Assembly: GCA_937138295.1 (NCBI GenBank)
Contig: CAKZOX010000189.1
Coordinates: 1 to 44,847 of the forward strand
Length of the DNA stretch: 44,847 nt
Reading direction: 5' to 3'
From: an uncultured Campylobacteraceae bacterium
GTDB lineage: Bacteria > Campylobacterota > Campylobacteria > Campylobacterales > Arcobacteraceae
Shown: positions 1 to 8,878 of the stretch, piece by piece
How positions within the stretch are numbered: the stretch's first letter is position 1
Layout: every line of letters starts with the position of its first letter
Position numbers and translations under genes: made by a program
Notes under the pieces: generated by a model
Told to the model about the DNA's origin: nothing
Databases searched by the model: none
The model's input: the letters and a program-made list of their open reading frames with translations, nothing else

Positions 1-738
1 TTACCTGTATTTATTTTTGTATTTGGTTCAAGTTTAGCTTTCTTTGTATTACATAGATTTAGAAATAAATGGAATGATGCCTCTGTTAATACTTTAGCAT
101 TTACATGTGGGACAGGAAATACTGGATATTTTGGTATACCACTAGCTATGATTTTACTTAGTCCTGAAGCTGCTAATATTTATATTTTTGCAACTATGGC
201 TTCTTTGTTGTATGAAAATACTACAGGTTTTTATGTGACGGCTAAAGGTAATTTTACTGCTAAACAATCTATTGTAAAAGTATTAAAGTTACCACTTTTA
301 TATGCATTTATTTTAGGGGTTGCTTTAAATCTTTATGGTGTGAGAACTCCTGAATTTGTTATACCTTATTTTGAAGGATTAAAATGGGCATATGGAATTT
401 TAGGAATGATGATGCTTGGAATGGGAATGAAAGGTTTCAATTTTAAAGAAGATGTTGACAAAGAGTATTTAAAAATTGCTTATTTCACAAAATTCTTCTT
501 TTGGCCTGCTGTTGTATTGTCACTAATATATGTAGATAAAACTTTTTTAACTTTATTAAATCAAGATATATATAACGTACTATTTTTAATGTCAATTGTT
601 CCATTAGCTGGAAATACTGTTACTTTGGCAGTATTATTAAATGCTAAACCAGAAAAAACAAGTTTCGCTGTGCTGCTTAGTACATTGATATCTGTTGCTT
701 ATATACCTATTGTAATAACTCTTTATGGTGGGTTTTAA
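1..738 (+). CDS. AEC-family transporter, C-terminal part (5' end outside window)
   Basis: The frame is open from base 1 to the TAA at 736-738, giving 245 residues of a polytopic membrane protein whose start lies upstream. The stretch GNTGYFGIPLA near residue 39 matches the conserved Asn/Gly/Pro pattern of the auxin efflux carrier (AEC) family. It is followed by several hydrophobic helices and ends shortly after a last helix, as the family does. AEC proteins carry organic anions such as malonate or other small carboxylates across the inner membrane; the substrate cannot be told here. The gene ends 30 bases before the first ModE-like operator and is probably a separate unit from the mod genes. 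No terminator hairpin is obvious after it. Confidence 0.8.
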   Translation, partial: LPVFIFVFGSSLAFFVLHRFRNKWNDASVNTLAFTCGTGNTGYFGIPLAMILLSPEAANIYIFATMASLLYENTTGFYVTAKGNFTAKQSIVKVLKLPLLYAFILGVALNLYGVRTPEFVIPYFEGLKWAYGILGMMMLGMGMKGFNFKEDVDKEYLKIAYFTKFFFWPAVVLSLIYVDKTFLTLLNQDIYNVLFLMSIVPLAGNTVTLAVLLNAKPEKTSFAVLLSTLISVAYIPIVITLYGGF

Positions 739-767
739 CCACAAATAATAAAAATACTAATTAATTT

Positions 768-825
768 CATTATATATTAAGGTATATAGCGTTAAAATTT
801 TCGCTATATACTTAGATATATAAGG
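768..825 (+). promoter_or_regulatory. Two tandem ModE-like operator palindromes before modE
   Basis: Two 24-base elements with the same 9-6-9 layout lie side by side. Site 1 (768-791) reads CATTATATA, six bases, TATATAGCG. Site 2 (802-825) reads CGCTATATA, six bases, TATATAAGG. Both resemble the enterobacterial ModE half-site pattern CG-N-TATATA / TATATA-N-CG, each with one mismatch. Their centres are 34 bases apart. Site 2 runs into the modE ribosome binding site (AAGGA, 822-826), so a bound regulator would block modE and the downstream mod genes. The inner half-sites also form a perfect 10-base inverted repeat (782-791 with 802-811). Binding by the adjacent ModE is inferred from sequence and location. 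Confidence 0.7.
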
Positions 826-833
826 AATTAATA

Positions 834-1610
834 TTGAAAGTTTCATCAACTCTAACTTTAGAACTTTTTGATCAACCTTTTTTACTAGAAAAAAGAATTG
901 AGCTTTTAAAAGCAATTAAAACACATGGTTCAATTAGTAAAGCTGCAAAAGCAGTTCCTATGAGCTATAAAACAGCTTGGGATAGTATTGATAACATAAA
1001 CAATCTATCATCTAAACCTGTTGTTTCAAGGGAAACAGGAGGAAAAGGTGGCGGTGGAACATCATTAACAAAATATGGTGAAGAGTTACTTTTCACATAT
1101 GAAACAATAAAAACTGAGCAAGAAAGATTTCTTCAAAGGGTAAATGAAATTTCAAATATTAATTCAGGAATTTTAAAAAACGTAAAAAGGTTTGCTATGC
1201 AATTAAGTGCTAGAAATCAAATAAGTGGAATAATTGAAAAAATAAATAAAGATGAAGTTAATTCAAACATAGTATTCAAACCAAAAAGTGATTGTACACT
1301 TTTTTCTAATATTTCAACTAATAGTGTTAATGAATTAAACCTAAAAGAGGGTGATGAGGTAATAGCAATATTTAAATCTTCAAATGTGATTTTATCAAAT
1401 GTGCCCGTTGCGATTAGTGCTAGAAATAAACTAAAAGGAATTATTAAAAACATAGTTTCAAGTAATACAAGCACTCAAGTGTCAATAACTTTAGGTGAAG
1501 ATACGATTACTTCAGTAATCACAAAAAATGCATGTGATGAGCTTAATTTAAAAATAGGTGATGAAGTATATGCATATGTAAAATCAAATGATATTTTAAT
1601 AGGAATATAA
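834..1610 (+). CDS. modE: ModE-type molybdate-responsive regulator
   Basis: 258 residues, the usual length of full-size ModE. The N-terminal ~110 residues form a LysR-like winged helix (ISKAAKAVPMSYKTAWD near 34-50) with the ModE glycine-rich stretch GGKGGGG at 69-75. Two molybdate-binding Mop repeats follow, each opening with the typical SARN motif: SARNQISGII at ~125 and SARNKLKGII at ~195. In this family the dimer binds molybdate or tungstate and represses transporter genes. The start is TTG at 834, placed seven bases after AAGGA. It heads the modE-A-B-C run and is probably autorepressed through the twin operator just upstream. Confidence 0.93.
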   Translation: MKVSSTLTLELFDQPFLLEKRIELLKAIKTHGSISKAAKAVPMSYKTAWDSIDNINNLSSKPVVSRETGGKGGGGTSLTKYGEELLFTYETIKTEQERFLQRVNEISNINSGILKNVKRFAMQLSARNQISGIIEKINKDEVNSNIVFKPKSDCTLFSNISTNSVNELNLKEGDEVIAIFKSSNVILSNVPVAISARNKLKGIIKNIVSSNTSTQVSITLGEDTITSVITKNACDELNLKIGDEVYAYVKSNDILIGI

Positions 1611-1613
1611 ATA

Positions 1614-2384
1614 ATGAAAAAATTTTTAAGAACAACAATGGTAATAACAATGTTTTTGTCAATTAGTTTGTCTGTTTTAAATGCAAACTCAATAAATATA
1701 GCAGTAGCTGCAAATGTAAGTTATGCAATAAATGATTTAATTAAAGAGTTTAATAAAACAAATCCCAATACAGATGTTAAAGTAACTTTAGGAAGTAGTG
1801 GAAAATTAACTGCTCAAATAAAAAATGGAGCGCCATATGATATTTTTATGAGTGCGAATATGAAATATCCAAATACTTTATTTAATGAAAAAATTGCAAT
1901 AGTAAAACCAATTATATATGCTCAAGGAAGCTTAGCAATTGTAAGTACAAAAAAACAAGATTTTTCAAAGGGTTTAGAGTTTTTAAAAGAAGAAAAAATA
2001 AATAAAATAGCAATAGCAAATCCTAAAACTGCTCCATATGGGATAGCAACTGTGGAAGCTTTACAAAAAGCTAATATATATGAAGATATCAAAAAGAAAT
2101 TTGTATATGGTGAATCTATATCACAAACAGTTTCTTATGCAATTACAGCTGCTGATGTTGGGTTTATTGCAAAATCATCTTTATATAGTCCTAAAATGAA
2201 GAGATTTCAAGAAGGAGTTAATTGGGTTAGTGTAGATTCAAGTTTATATACACCAATTAATCAAGGTATGACTATTTTAAAAAATGGAAAAGATAAACTT
2301 GAAGCTAAAAAGTTTTTTGAATTTATACAAAGTTATGAAGCAAAAAAAATACTTAATGATTTTGGATATCTGGTACCTAAATAA
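1614..2384 (+). CDS. modA: Molybdate ABC transporter periplasmic binding protein
   Basis: 256 residues. The first ~24 residues are a signal peptide (KK, hydrophobic core, VLNA before the likely cleavage), so the protein is exported. The mature start INIAVAANVSYAINDL and the later GSSGKLTAQI and GAPYDIFMSAN are hallmarks of the ModA/WtpA-like binding protein family, which captures molybdate or tungstate and delivers it to ModB. The gene follows modE by three bases, with its ribosome binding site inside the modE end, and its stop codon shares one base with the modB start. Which of the two oxyanions is preferred cannot be read from the sequence. Confidence 0.93.
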   Translation: MKKFLRTTMVITMFLSISLSVLNANSINIAVAANVSYAINDLIKEFNKTNPNTDVKVTLGSSGKLTAQIKNGAPYDIFMSANMKYPNTLFNEKIAIVKPIIYAQGSLAIVSTKKQDFSKGLEFLKEEKINKIAIANPKTAPYGIATVEALQKANIYEDIKKKFVYGESISQTVSYAITAADVGFIAKSSLYSPKMKRFQEGVNWVSVDSSLYTPINQGMTILKNGKDKLEAKKFFEFIQSYEAKKILNDFGYLVPK

Positions 2385-3076
2385 TGAGTTTAGAAACAAT
2401 TAATTTAATGCCTTTTTATATTTCATTTAAATTGGCATTTATTACTACTTTGATTTTATTTGTGATTAGTGTCCCATTATCATGGTATTTATCTCAAACA
2501 AAATCGAAAGTAAAACCTATAATTGAAACTATTACTGCTTTACCTATAGTATTGCCTCCATCTGTGTTAGGCTTTTATATACTTTGGGGATTATCTCAAA
2601 ATTCTCCCATTGGAGCTTTTTTTGAAGATGTATTTGGCATAAAATTAGTTTTTAATTTTACTGGTTTAGTAATAGCTAGTTGTTTTTACTCTTTACCTTT
2701 TATGGTTCAACCTTTACAAAGTGGTTTTGAAAGCTTAAATAAAAATATGCTTGAGGCTAGTTTTATAGCTGGTAAATCAAAACTTCAAACGATATTTTAT
2801 GTGGCTTTACCAAATATAAAACCAGCTTTACTAACAGCTATTGTAGTGACTTTTGCTCATACTGTTGGGGAGTTTGGAGTTGTATTAATGGTAGGAGGAA
2901 GTATTCCTGGTGAAACAAAAGTAGCAAGTGTTGCTATATATGAATTTGTTGAAATTATGGATTATGAAATGGCTCATATTTATAGTTTAATTATGTTAGT
3001 AATCAGCTTTTTTGTTCTATTAAGTGTGTATATTTTTAATAGAAGTTTTAATCAAAAAATTGGTCTAAAAAAATAA
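2384..3076 (+). CDS. modB: Molybdate ABC transporter permease
   Basis: 230 residues, about five hydrophobic segments, the normal size for ModB. The cytoplasmic EAA loop that docks onto the ATPase is clear (EASFIAGKSKLQTIFYVALP, ~124-143), as is the ModB-like LPIVLPPSVLGFYIL near residue 54. The conserved HTVGEFGVVLMVGGSIPGET follows near residue 158. It forms the membrane channel of the molybdate importer with ModA and ModC. The ATG overlaps the modA stop by one base (TAATG), which predicts translational coupling. Confidence 0.93.
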   Translation: MSLETINLMPFYISFKLAFITTLILFVISVPLSWYLSQTKSKVKPIIETITALPIVLPPSVLGFYILWGLSQNSPIGAFFEDVFGIKLVFNFTGLVIASCFYSLPFMVQPLQSGFESLNKNMLEASFIAGKSKLQTIFYVALPNIKPALLTAIVVTFAHTVGEFGVVLMVGGSIPGETKVASVAIYEFVEIMDYEMAHIYSLIMLVISFFVLLSVYIFNRSFNQKIGLKK

Positions 3077-3085
3077 AGAATTGAA

Positions 3086-3928
3086 ATGATAAATATAGAT
3101 ATAAAAAAAGAATTACATGGGGCTAATGGAGATTTTGAGTTAGATGTAAACTTAGAAATAAAGCAAGGTGAATTTTTAGCTTTAATAGGAAAAAGTGGAA
3201 GTGGGAAAACTACATTATTAAGAATATTAGCAGGCTTAGAAAAATCATCAGGTGTAATTAGTGTTAATAATCAAATTTGGCAAGATGATAATAACTTTTT
3301 AAAAGTTCAAAATAGAAATATAGGTTTTGTATTTCAAGATTTTGCATTGTTTGAAAATATGAGTGTTGAACAAAATCTTTTATATGTTAATAAAGACAAA
3401 GATTTAGCTAATAAACTTTTAGAAATAACAGAACTTTCAAAACTAAAAAATAGAATGCCAAATAGTTTAAGTGGTGGTCAAAAGCAGCGTGTAAGTTTAT
3501 GTAGAAGTTTAATGAATAAACCAAAAATATTACTTATGGATGAGCCTTTATCTGCTTTAGATAGTAATATGCGAAATAAACTTCAAAATGAAATATTAGC
3601 TTTACATAAAGAGTTTAATTTAACTACGATAATGGTAAGTCATGATTTAAATGAAACTTATAGATTAGCAAATTATATAGTTGAATTAAATGAAGGAAAA
3701 ATAGTAAGTAAAGGAACAAAAAAAGAGATTTTACTTGAAAGCAACTCTTCAAAAAACTTTTTATTAGAGGGTGAAATATTAGATATCATAAAAAAAGAAG
3801 ATAAATTTATAGCCATATTGTCTGTTGGAAATAAACTTGTTGAGGTGTTTATTGATGAGGAAAAATCTGAAATATTAAATGTGGGAGATAAATTAAACAT
3901 AGATACTAGAAGTTTTTCTTTGATATAA
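3086..3928 (+). CDS. modC: Molybdate ABC transporter ATP-binding protein
   Basis: 280 residues with a complete ABC ATPase: Walker A GKSGSGKTT at 35-43, Q-loop FVFQDFALF at 81-89, signature LSGGQKQR at 128-135, Walker B ILLMDEP at 148-154, D-loop SALD, switch His at 186. After residue ~225 there is only one short Mop/TOBE-like segment (GEILDIIKKEDKF to the end), shorter than the ~350-residue enterobacterial ModC. The ATPase powers ModB. Its place nine bases after modB supports the molybdate assignment. The TAA stop overlaps a TATAAT that may start transcription of the next gene. Confidence 0.88.
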   Translation: MINIDIKKELHGANGDFELDVNLEIKQGEFLALIGKSGSGKTTLLRILAGLEKSSGVISVNNQIWQDDNNFLKVQNRNIGFVFQDFALFENMSVEQNLLYVNKDKDLANKLLEITELSKLKNRMPNSLSGGQKQRVSLCRSLMNKPKILLMDEPLSALDSNMRNKLQNEILALHKEFNLTTIMVSHDLNETYRLANYIVELNEGKIVSKGTKKEILLESNSSKNFLLEGEILDIIKKEDKFIAILSVGNKLVEVFIDEEKSEILNVGDKLNIDTRSFSLI

Positions 3929-3929
3929 T
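3924..3929 (+). promoter_or_regulatory. Possible -10 element for the MFS gene
   Basis: TATAAT overlaps the modC stop codon and lies 25 bases before the MFS start codon, a sensible spacing for a short leader. No good -35 is visible, but Campylobacterota sigma-70 promoters often lack one. It would let the transporter be made independently of the mod operon. Confidence 0.35.
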
Positions 3930-3954
3930 TCCTAAATTAACACAAGTAAGAAAA

Positions 3955-5097
3955 ATGAAAAAGTTAGATTTAGCGATAATAATCTATTGCATATTTATTG
4001 TTTTATCTGTAATGTATGCTACTCAACCTATACAACCACTTTTAGCAAATGAATTTGATATTTCTGTTGTTAAAGCTTCAAAATTTACAGCTGTAATTAT
4101 GCTTTTTTTAGCCATAGCTCCCATTATTTATGGATATATTTTAGAAAAATCAAATGCCAAAAAGATGTTAATGATAGCATCCGCAATATTGCTTATTACA
4201 AATATTCTTTTAGCAAATTCTAAAAGCTATGAAACCTTTATGTTTTTTAGAACCATTGAAGCTTTAGTAATACCTGCAATATTGACTTCACTTATGAGTA
4301 TATTAGCTAATATTGACAAAGAAAATATAAAATTTAATATGTCAATATATGTAGCTGCAACTGTATTTGGTGGTTTAGTTGGAAGAGTTATTTCTGGTTT
4401 CTTAGCTACAAACTTTAATTATGAAGTTGTTTTTTATAGCCTTAGTTTTGGTTTATTTATATCATTGTTTTTTATAAATAAATTAAACTATGACGGGGAA
4501 GCAAATGTTGTAAAACCAAAAATAAGTGATATAGTTTTAATATTAAAAGATAAAAGATTTTTTATGATTTATCTTTTAATGTTTTGTGTATTTTTTGTTT
4601 TTGCAGGGGTTTTAAATGTATTACCTTTTAGATTAAAAGATATTTCAAGTGATATTTCAGAATTCCAAATTTCACTACTTTATTTGGGATATGGAATGGG
4701 AATTATAGTTTCTTTATTCTCTAAAAGAATCATCAATTTTTTCAAAGGCGAAATAAACACAATTTTAATTGGTTTAGGATTATTTATTTTTGCAAATAGT
4801 TTTTTACTAAATAAAAGTGTAATCTTCTTATTTGTGATGATTTTTATATTTTGTTTAGGAATGTTTACAGTTCATAGTGTTTCAACAGGATTAGCAAACT
4901 CTATGAAACAATCACAAAAATCACTAACTTCAGGGATGTACCTTACTTTTTATTATTTAGGTGGTGCAGTTGGATCTTTTTTACCTTCAATTGTATATCA
5001 ATACTATGGTTGGGATATTATGATTTATATGTTTATAGGAATTTTAATTTTTATAAGTTTTGTAGTGTTTTTAAACAAAGGAAGGTTTGTTGATTAA
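3955..5097 (+). CDS. MFS transporter of unknown substrate
   Basis: 380 residues with about twelve hydrophobic helices, a typical Major Facilitator Superfamily size. The opening YATQPIQPLLANEFDIS and the loop YGYILEKSNAKKMLM after helix 2 resemble the YnfM/arabinose-efflux type of MFS exporter, and GMYLTFYYLGGAVGSFLP near residue 325 is a typical C-half motif. It probably sits in the inner membrane as a proton-coupled exporter; the cargo cannot be inferred. It follows modC by 26 bases on the same strand, so read-through from the mod operon is possible, though a TATAAT at the modC end could drive it alone. A strong hairpin terminator follows. Confidence 0.82.
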   Translation: MKKLDLAIIIYCIFIVLSVMYATQPIQPLLANEFDISVVKASKFTAVIMLFLAIAPIIYGYILEKSNAKKMLMIASAILLITNILLANSKSYETFMFFRTIEALVIPAILTSLMSILANIDKENIKFNMSIYVAATVFGGLVGRVISGFLATNFNYEVVFYSLSFGLFISLFFINKLNYDGEANVVKPKISDIVLILKDKRFFMIYLLMFCVFFVFAGVLNVLPFRLKDISSDISEFQISLLYLGYGMGIIVSLFSKRIINFFKGEINTILIGLGLFIFANSFLLNKSVIFLFVMIFIFCLGMFTVHSVSTGLANSMKQSQKSLTSGMYLTFYYLGGAVGSFLPSIVYQYYGWDIMIYMFIGILIFISFVVFLNKGRFVD

Positions 5098-5122
5098 TCA
5101 ACAATAATATTAAATCTAAGTT

Positions 5123-5151
5123 CATACAACTCATAAGAGTTGTATGTTTTT
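5123..5151 (+). terminator. Intrinsic terminator after the MFS gene
   Basis: A perfect 10-base stem, CATACAACTC (5123-5132) with GAGTTGTATG (5137-5146), has an ATAA loop and is followed by five T (5147-5151). It lies between convergent genes; only the plus-strand direction has a T tract. The T tract overlaps the stop codon of the opposing CopD-like gene. Confidence 0.85.
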
Positions 5152-5629
5152 ATAATCCTCTTAAAGTTACCCCAAGGAATATTGCAATAATTCCTAAAAC
5201 AGTATTTAAAGGAATAAGATATGATGCTAATGGAGCTAAATGTTCTTTAGCTATTGGAAATTGACCATTTTCAAAAGCAATAGCTGCTTTGTTTCTTTTA
5301 ATATAAATATATATAAAAACTACAGTCATTATAGTCCAAATAACTTCTTTAACAATTGCTAAAGAATAATCAGGAGACTCTTTTAAATTAAGTCCAATTA
5401 TCATAATAATAGCAGTAATTAAAAGTAAGATAATTGAAGGTATAACCATATTAAAAAATCTTCTAAGAGTTTCTAATGTTCTTCCTAGTTTTATTTTAGG
5501 ATCAGTTATATCTAGCATAGAGTAATGAACAGCAAATCTAATTGCTATCATTCCTCCAACCCAGATAACTGCAGCTATTACATGTAAAAAAACTATTATT
5601 GATGAATAGTTTGTAAAAAGTTCAGTCAT
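5150..5629 (-). CDS. CopD-like small integral membrane protein
   Basis: 159 residues with four hydrophobic helices. The first helix carries HVIAAVIWVGGMI, the His/Trp-Gly-Gly signature of the CopD / copper-resistance D domain and of related haem-protein membrane domains. A second conserved region around LETLRRFFNMVIPSIILL follows the loop after it. No catalytic residue lets me fix a role; copper handling or haem-linked membrane function are the family options. It lies eight bases downstream of alaS on the same strand and is likely cotranscribed with it, a pairing with no evident functional logic. It converges on the MFS gene. Confidence 0.65.
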   Translation of the reverse strand: MTELFTNYSSIIVFLHVIAAVIWVGGMIAIRFAVHYSMLDITDPKIKLGRTLETLRRFFNMVIPSIILLLITAIIMIIGLNLKESPDYSLAIVKEVIWTIMTVVFIYIYIKRNKAAIAFENGQFPIAKEHLAPLASYLIPLNTVLGIIAIFLGVTLRGL

Positions 5630-5637
5630 TTTAAAGC

Positions 5638-8193
5638 CTATAAATTTTCTTTTACATATGTTAAAGCAGCTTCTTTTGCTTCATTAATTTTAGAAGCATC
5701 TTTTCCACCTGCTTGTGCGAAGTCTGGTCTTCCACCACCTCCACCACCAACGATAGGAGCAATATTTTTAATCCAATCACCAGCTTTAACATTTGTGTTT
5801 TTACTACCAGCTACAATCATTACTTTTTCACCTTTAGCTTGTAAAAGTAAAGTAGCTACTTTTTCATTACCATTTTTTAAGTCATCAACAATTTTTTTAA
5901 TATCACCGTTTTCAACTATATCAACTACAATTTTAGTATCACCAATCATCTCTTCTTTTAATGGAGTTGAAGTTTGATTTTGTGCTGTTTCAAGCTCTTT
6001 TTTAAGTTCTTTAATTTGATCTTTTAATTTTTTGATACCTGTGATGACATCATTGTTTTTAACTTCTGCTTGTATTTCTTGGTATTTTGAAATAATATCA
6101 TTAGCATAATTTGTAGCACTTGCTCCACAAACAGCTTCAATTCTTCTAACACCCGCACTTACTCCTGATTCTTTTGTAATAAAGAATGAACCTAAATCAG
6201 AAGTATTTTTTACATGAGTTCCCCCACAAAATTCTACAGATGCATCTCCAAAACTAACAACTCTAACTGTATCACCATATTTTTCACCAAACATAGCAAT
6301 AGCACCTTTATTTTTAGCCTCTTCAATTGGTAATTCTTCGATATTACCTGTAATTGCTCTACCAATCATAGTATTAACTAAGTCTTCAACTTCTTTTATT
6401 TGCTCTGTTGTCATTGCTTTTGGATAAGTGAAATCAAATCTTAATCTTGTAGCATCATTTAACGAACCAGCTTGTGATACCGTATCCCCTAATACCATTT
6501 TTAAAGCACTTTGAAGTAAGTGAGTAGCACTATGATGTTTTGCAACTTCATGTCTATTTACAACAACTGCTTTAATAATGTCATTTGTTTTAATTGAAGA
6601 TTCTTGAACTTTTACTTTTGATAAGTTTATGTCGTGGAATTTTGAAGTTTCTTCAACCATAGCAACCGTTGAAGTCGTTTCTAAAGCTCCAATATCACCA
6701 TTTTGTCCACCACTTGTAGCATAAAATGGAGTTTTATCTAACATAACCCATCCATTTTGACCAACTGCAAGTTCATTTACTTCTTTGAATTTATCATCTA
6801 ATAAAGCCACAATTTTAGCTTGACAAGCTGTAGTGTCATATCCAACAAATTCATTTTTTCCATATTTTTCTAATAATGATTTGAAATCTCCATCAAGTGC
6901 AGCATCACCACTACCTTTCCATGCAGCTTTAGCTTTAGCTTTTTGTTCATTCATTAATTCATCAAATTTATTAATATCAACTTTTAAATCTTTTTCCCTT
7001 AACATATCTTCTGTTAAGTCTAACGGGAAACCATAAGTATCATAAAGTTTAAATGCAATTTCTCCACTAAATATATCTTTAGTGTTTTTTAATTCATCCA
7101 TAAATATTGACATACCTGCATCAATAGTTTTTAAGAATCTCTCTTCTTCTAAAACTAATTGCTCTTTAGTGTAATCTTTTTGTTCAACTAATTCAGTATA
7201 GTGACCACCCATAATTTCACATAAAGTATCATACAATTCAGCCATAAATGGTTTTCTAAATCCTAATAAGTAACCATGTCTAACAGCTCTTCTCATAATT
7301 CTTCTGTTTACATAAGGTCTACCTTCATTTCCAAATAAAATACCTTGCGTTAACATAAATGAACAAGCTCTTAAGTGGTCAGCAATAACTCTATATGAAC
7401 CAATAGTTTCTTTTGTTGCTTTTTTACCAGCTAATTCTTCAAGTTTTTCAATAATAGGTTTAAAGTTTGATGAATCAAAGTTATTAAATACACCTTCTTT
7501 AATAGCTATAACTCTTTCAAGTCCCATCCCTGTATCAATAGATGGTTTTGGAAGAGGGTTTAATTTCCCATCTGCAGTTCTTTCATATTGCATAAATACT
7601 AAGTTCCAGATTTCTAAAAATCTATCACCTTCTCCACCCATTTTATCTTCAGGACCATTGAAGTTTTCTTCACCTTGGTCATAGAAAATTTCACTACAAG
7701 GACCACAAGCTCCTGTATCACCCATAGACCAGAAGTTGTCTTTATCACCAAATCTCATAATTCTTGATGGATCAATATGTTCGCACCATAAATCATATGC
7801 TTCATCATCACTATCATGAATTGTTACCCATAATTTTTCAATAGGTAATTCTAAATTAACTGTAATAAACTCCCATGCATAAGCAATAGCATCTTTTTTG
7901 AAGTAATCACCAAATGAGAAGTTACCTAACATTTCAAATAGTGTATGATGACGTGCTGTATATCCTACATTTTCTAAGTCATTATGTTTACCACCAGCTC
8001 TTACACAAAGTTGACAAGAAGTAGCTCTTGGATTACTTGGAGTTGGGATAGCTCCTGTGAAAATATCTTTAAACTGAACCATACCAGCATTTGTAAACAT
8101 TAATGTTGGATCATCAGGAACTAAAGGCATAGAAGATACAACTTCATGTCCTTTGCTTTTGAAATAATCCAAATACTCTTTTCTAATATCCAT
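5638..8193 (-). CDS. alaS: Alanine-tRNA ligase
   Basis: 851 residues, normal for bacterial AlaRS. The class II catalytic core is at the N-terminus ([45 protein letters not shown]). The editing domain holds the zinc-binding HxxxH ([12 protein letters not shown], ~553) and the CGGTH motif (~655). A coiled-coil region (~710-745) precedes the C-Ala domain with its glycine-rich [15 protein letters not shown] near residue 820. It charges tRNA-Ala and clears mischarged Ser and Gly. The ATG at 8193 gives the canonical N-terminus for this family. It heads a two-gene minus-strand unit with the CopD-like gene. Confidence 0.98.
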   Translation of the reverse strand: MDIRKEYLDYFKSKGHEVVSSMPLVPDDPTLMFTNAGMVQFKDIFTGAIPTPSNPRATSCQLCVRAGGKHNDLENVGYTARHHTLFEMLGNFSFGDYFKKDAIAYAWEFITVNLELPIEKLWVTIHDSDDEAYDLWCEHIDPSRIMRFGDKDNFWSMGDTGACGPCSEIFYDQGEENFNGPEDKMGGEGDRFLEIWNLVFMQYERTADGKLNPLPKPSIDTGMGLERVIAIKEGVFNNFDSSNFKPIIEKLEELAGKKATKETIGSYRVIADHLRACSFMLTQGILFGNEGRPYVNRRIMRRAVRHGYLLGFRKPFMAELYDTLCEIMGGHYTELVEQKDYTKEQLVLEEERFLKTIDAGMSIFMDELKNTKDIFSGEIAFKLYDTYGFPLDLTEDMLREKDLKVDINKFDELMNEQKAKAKAAWKGSGDAALDGDFKSLLEKYGKNEFVGYDTTACQAKIVALLDDKFKEVNELAVGQNGWVMLDKTPFYATSGGQNGDIGALETTSTVAMVEETSKFHDINLSKVKVQESSIKTNDIIKAVVVNRHEVAKHHSATHLLQSALKMVLGDTVSQAGSLNDATRLRFDFTYPKAMTTEQIKEVEDLVNTMIGRAITGNIEELPIEEAKNKGAIAMFGEKYGDTVRVVSFGDASVEFCGGTHVKNTSDLGSFFITKESGVSAGVRRIEAVCGASATNYANDIISKYQEIQAEVKNNDVITGIKKLKDQIKELKKELETAQNQTSTPLKEEMIGDTKIVVDIVENGDIKKIVDDLKNGNEKVATLLLQAKGEKVMIVAGSKNTNVKAGDWIKNIAPIVGGGGGGRPDFAQAGGKDASKINEAKEAALTYVKENL

Positions 8194-8225
8194 AGTTAAA
8201 TTTCCATTTATTAAATTTTTTAGAT

Positions 8226-8257
8226 TTTAGCAAAATTATAATTTAGCAAAGATTATA
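8226..8257 (-). promoter_or_regulatory. Repeated -10-like elements upstream of alaS
   Basis: On the minus strand TATAAT occurs twice (complement of 8252-8257 and of 8235-8240), each followed immediately by TTTGCTAAA. The two copies are 16-17 bases apart, and the upstream one lies about 60 bases before the alaS ATG. Either could be the alaS promoter; the duplicated initiation region is seen, its use is inferred. Confidence 0.45.
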
Positions 8258-8301
8258 GATAAAAATTATCCAATAAAAAGTTTTTTTAAGTTTTTACAAG
8301 A

Positions 8302-8330
8302 TATAATTTTATTTAAGTTTAATTTATAAT
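8302..8330 (+). promoter_or_regulatory. Candidate trxA promoter, two -10 boxes
   Basis: Two perfect TATAAT hexamers (8302-8307 and 8325-8330) lie 77 and 54 bases before the trxA ATG in a T-rich stretch, as expected for Campylobacterota sigma-70 promoters, which lack a clear -35. Which one is used cannot be decided by eye. Confidence 0.45.
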
Positions 8331-8384
8331 TTTTTAAACTGTAAAAATATTTAAGAATCAAAAATTTAATAAAAGGAATTTAAA

Positions 8385-8702
8385 ATGGGAAAATATGTTG
8401 AATTAACAGCTTCAAATTTTGACGAAGTAACAAAAGAAGGTGTATCTATGGTTGACTTTTGGGCTCCATGGTGTGGACCTTGTAGAATGATTGCTCCAGT
8501 AATTGACGAATTAGCTGGTGACTTCGAAGGTAAAGCTAACATTTGTAAAGTTAACACTGATGAGCAACAAGACTTAGCAGTTAAATATGGAGTTAGATCA
8601 ATTCCTACTATTGTTTTCATGAAAGATGGTGAAATCGTAGATACTATGGTTGGTGCATCTAACAAACAAGCTTTCACTGACAAAATTAACTCATTATTAT
8701 AA
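8385..8702 (+). CDS. trxA: Thioredoxin
   Basis: 105 residues, full length. The active site WCGPC has cysteines at 30 and 33, preceded by VDFWAPW, and the cis-proline loop SIPT is near residue 75. It is the cytoplasmic dithiol reductant for ribonucleotide reductase, peroxidases and other targets. AAAAGGAA lies just before the ATG. It is transcribed toward trxB, its reductase, but a strong terminator and a separate TATAAT lie between them, so the two look like neighbouring single-gene units rather than one operon. Codons here are richer in C-ending forms than in most neighbours, suggesting high expression. Confidence 0.97.
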   Translation: MGKYVELTASNFDEVTKEGVSMVDFWAPWCGPCRMIAPVIDELAGDFEGKANICKVNTDEQQDLAVKYGVRSIPTIVFMKDGEIVDTMVGASNKQAFTDKINSLL

Positions 8703-8723
8703 TATTTTTAATAGCTTGTTTAT

Positions 8724-8759
8724 AAGGGAAAAGAAGTTTTACTTCTTTTCCCTTTTTTT
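8724..8759 (+). terminator. Strong intrinsic terminator after trxA
   Basis: The stem AAGGGAAAAGAAG (8724-8736) pairs with CTTCTTTTCCCTT (8742-8754) around a TTTTA loop, and the T run reaches 8759. It closes the trxA transcript. Confidence 0.92.
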
Positions 8760-8878
8760 ATGTCTAATTTTAAGATAGTATTAATTATTAAATGATAAAA
8801 TTTATCCATTAATCTTCGGATGGCAATTAATCTTTAACTTACGAAGTTTTTAGTATTATTAGCTTTTCAGATAGATAT

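Noticed and set aside
739..833. Molybdenum-cofactor riboswitch before modE
   Set aside because: The region is under 100 bases and its symmetry is fully explained by two ModE-type palindromes; no conserved aptamer features seen.
8366..8683. 105-codon minus-strand ORF opposite trxA
   Set aside because: It mirrors almost the whole thioredoxin gene; composition is that of a complementary strand.
8808..8846. Two ATTAATCTT copies and a CTTCG/CGAAG pair before trxB
   Set aside because: Short and AT-rich; pairing is only five bases with a long loop, so it is noted under the trxB promoter and not claimed as an element.
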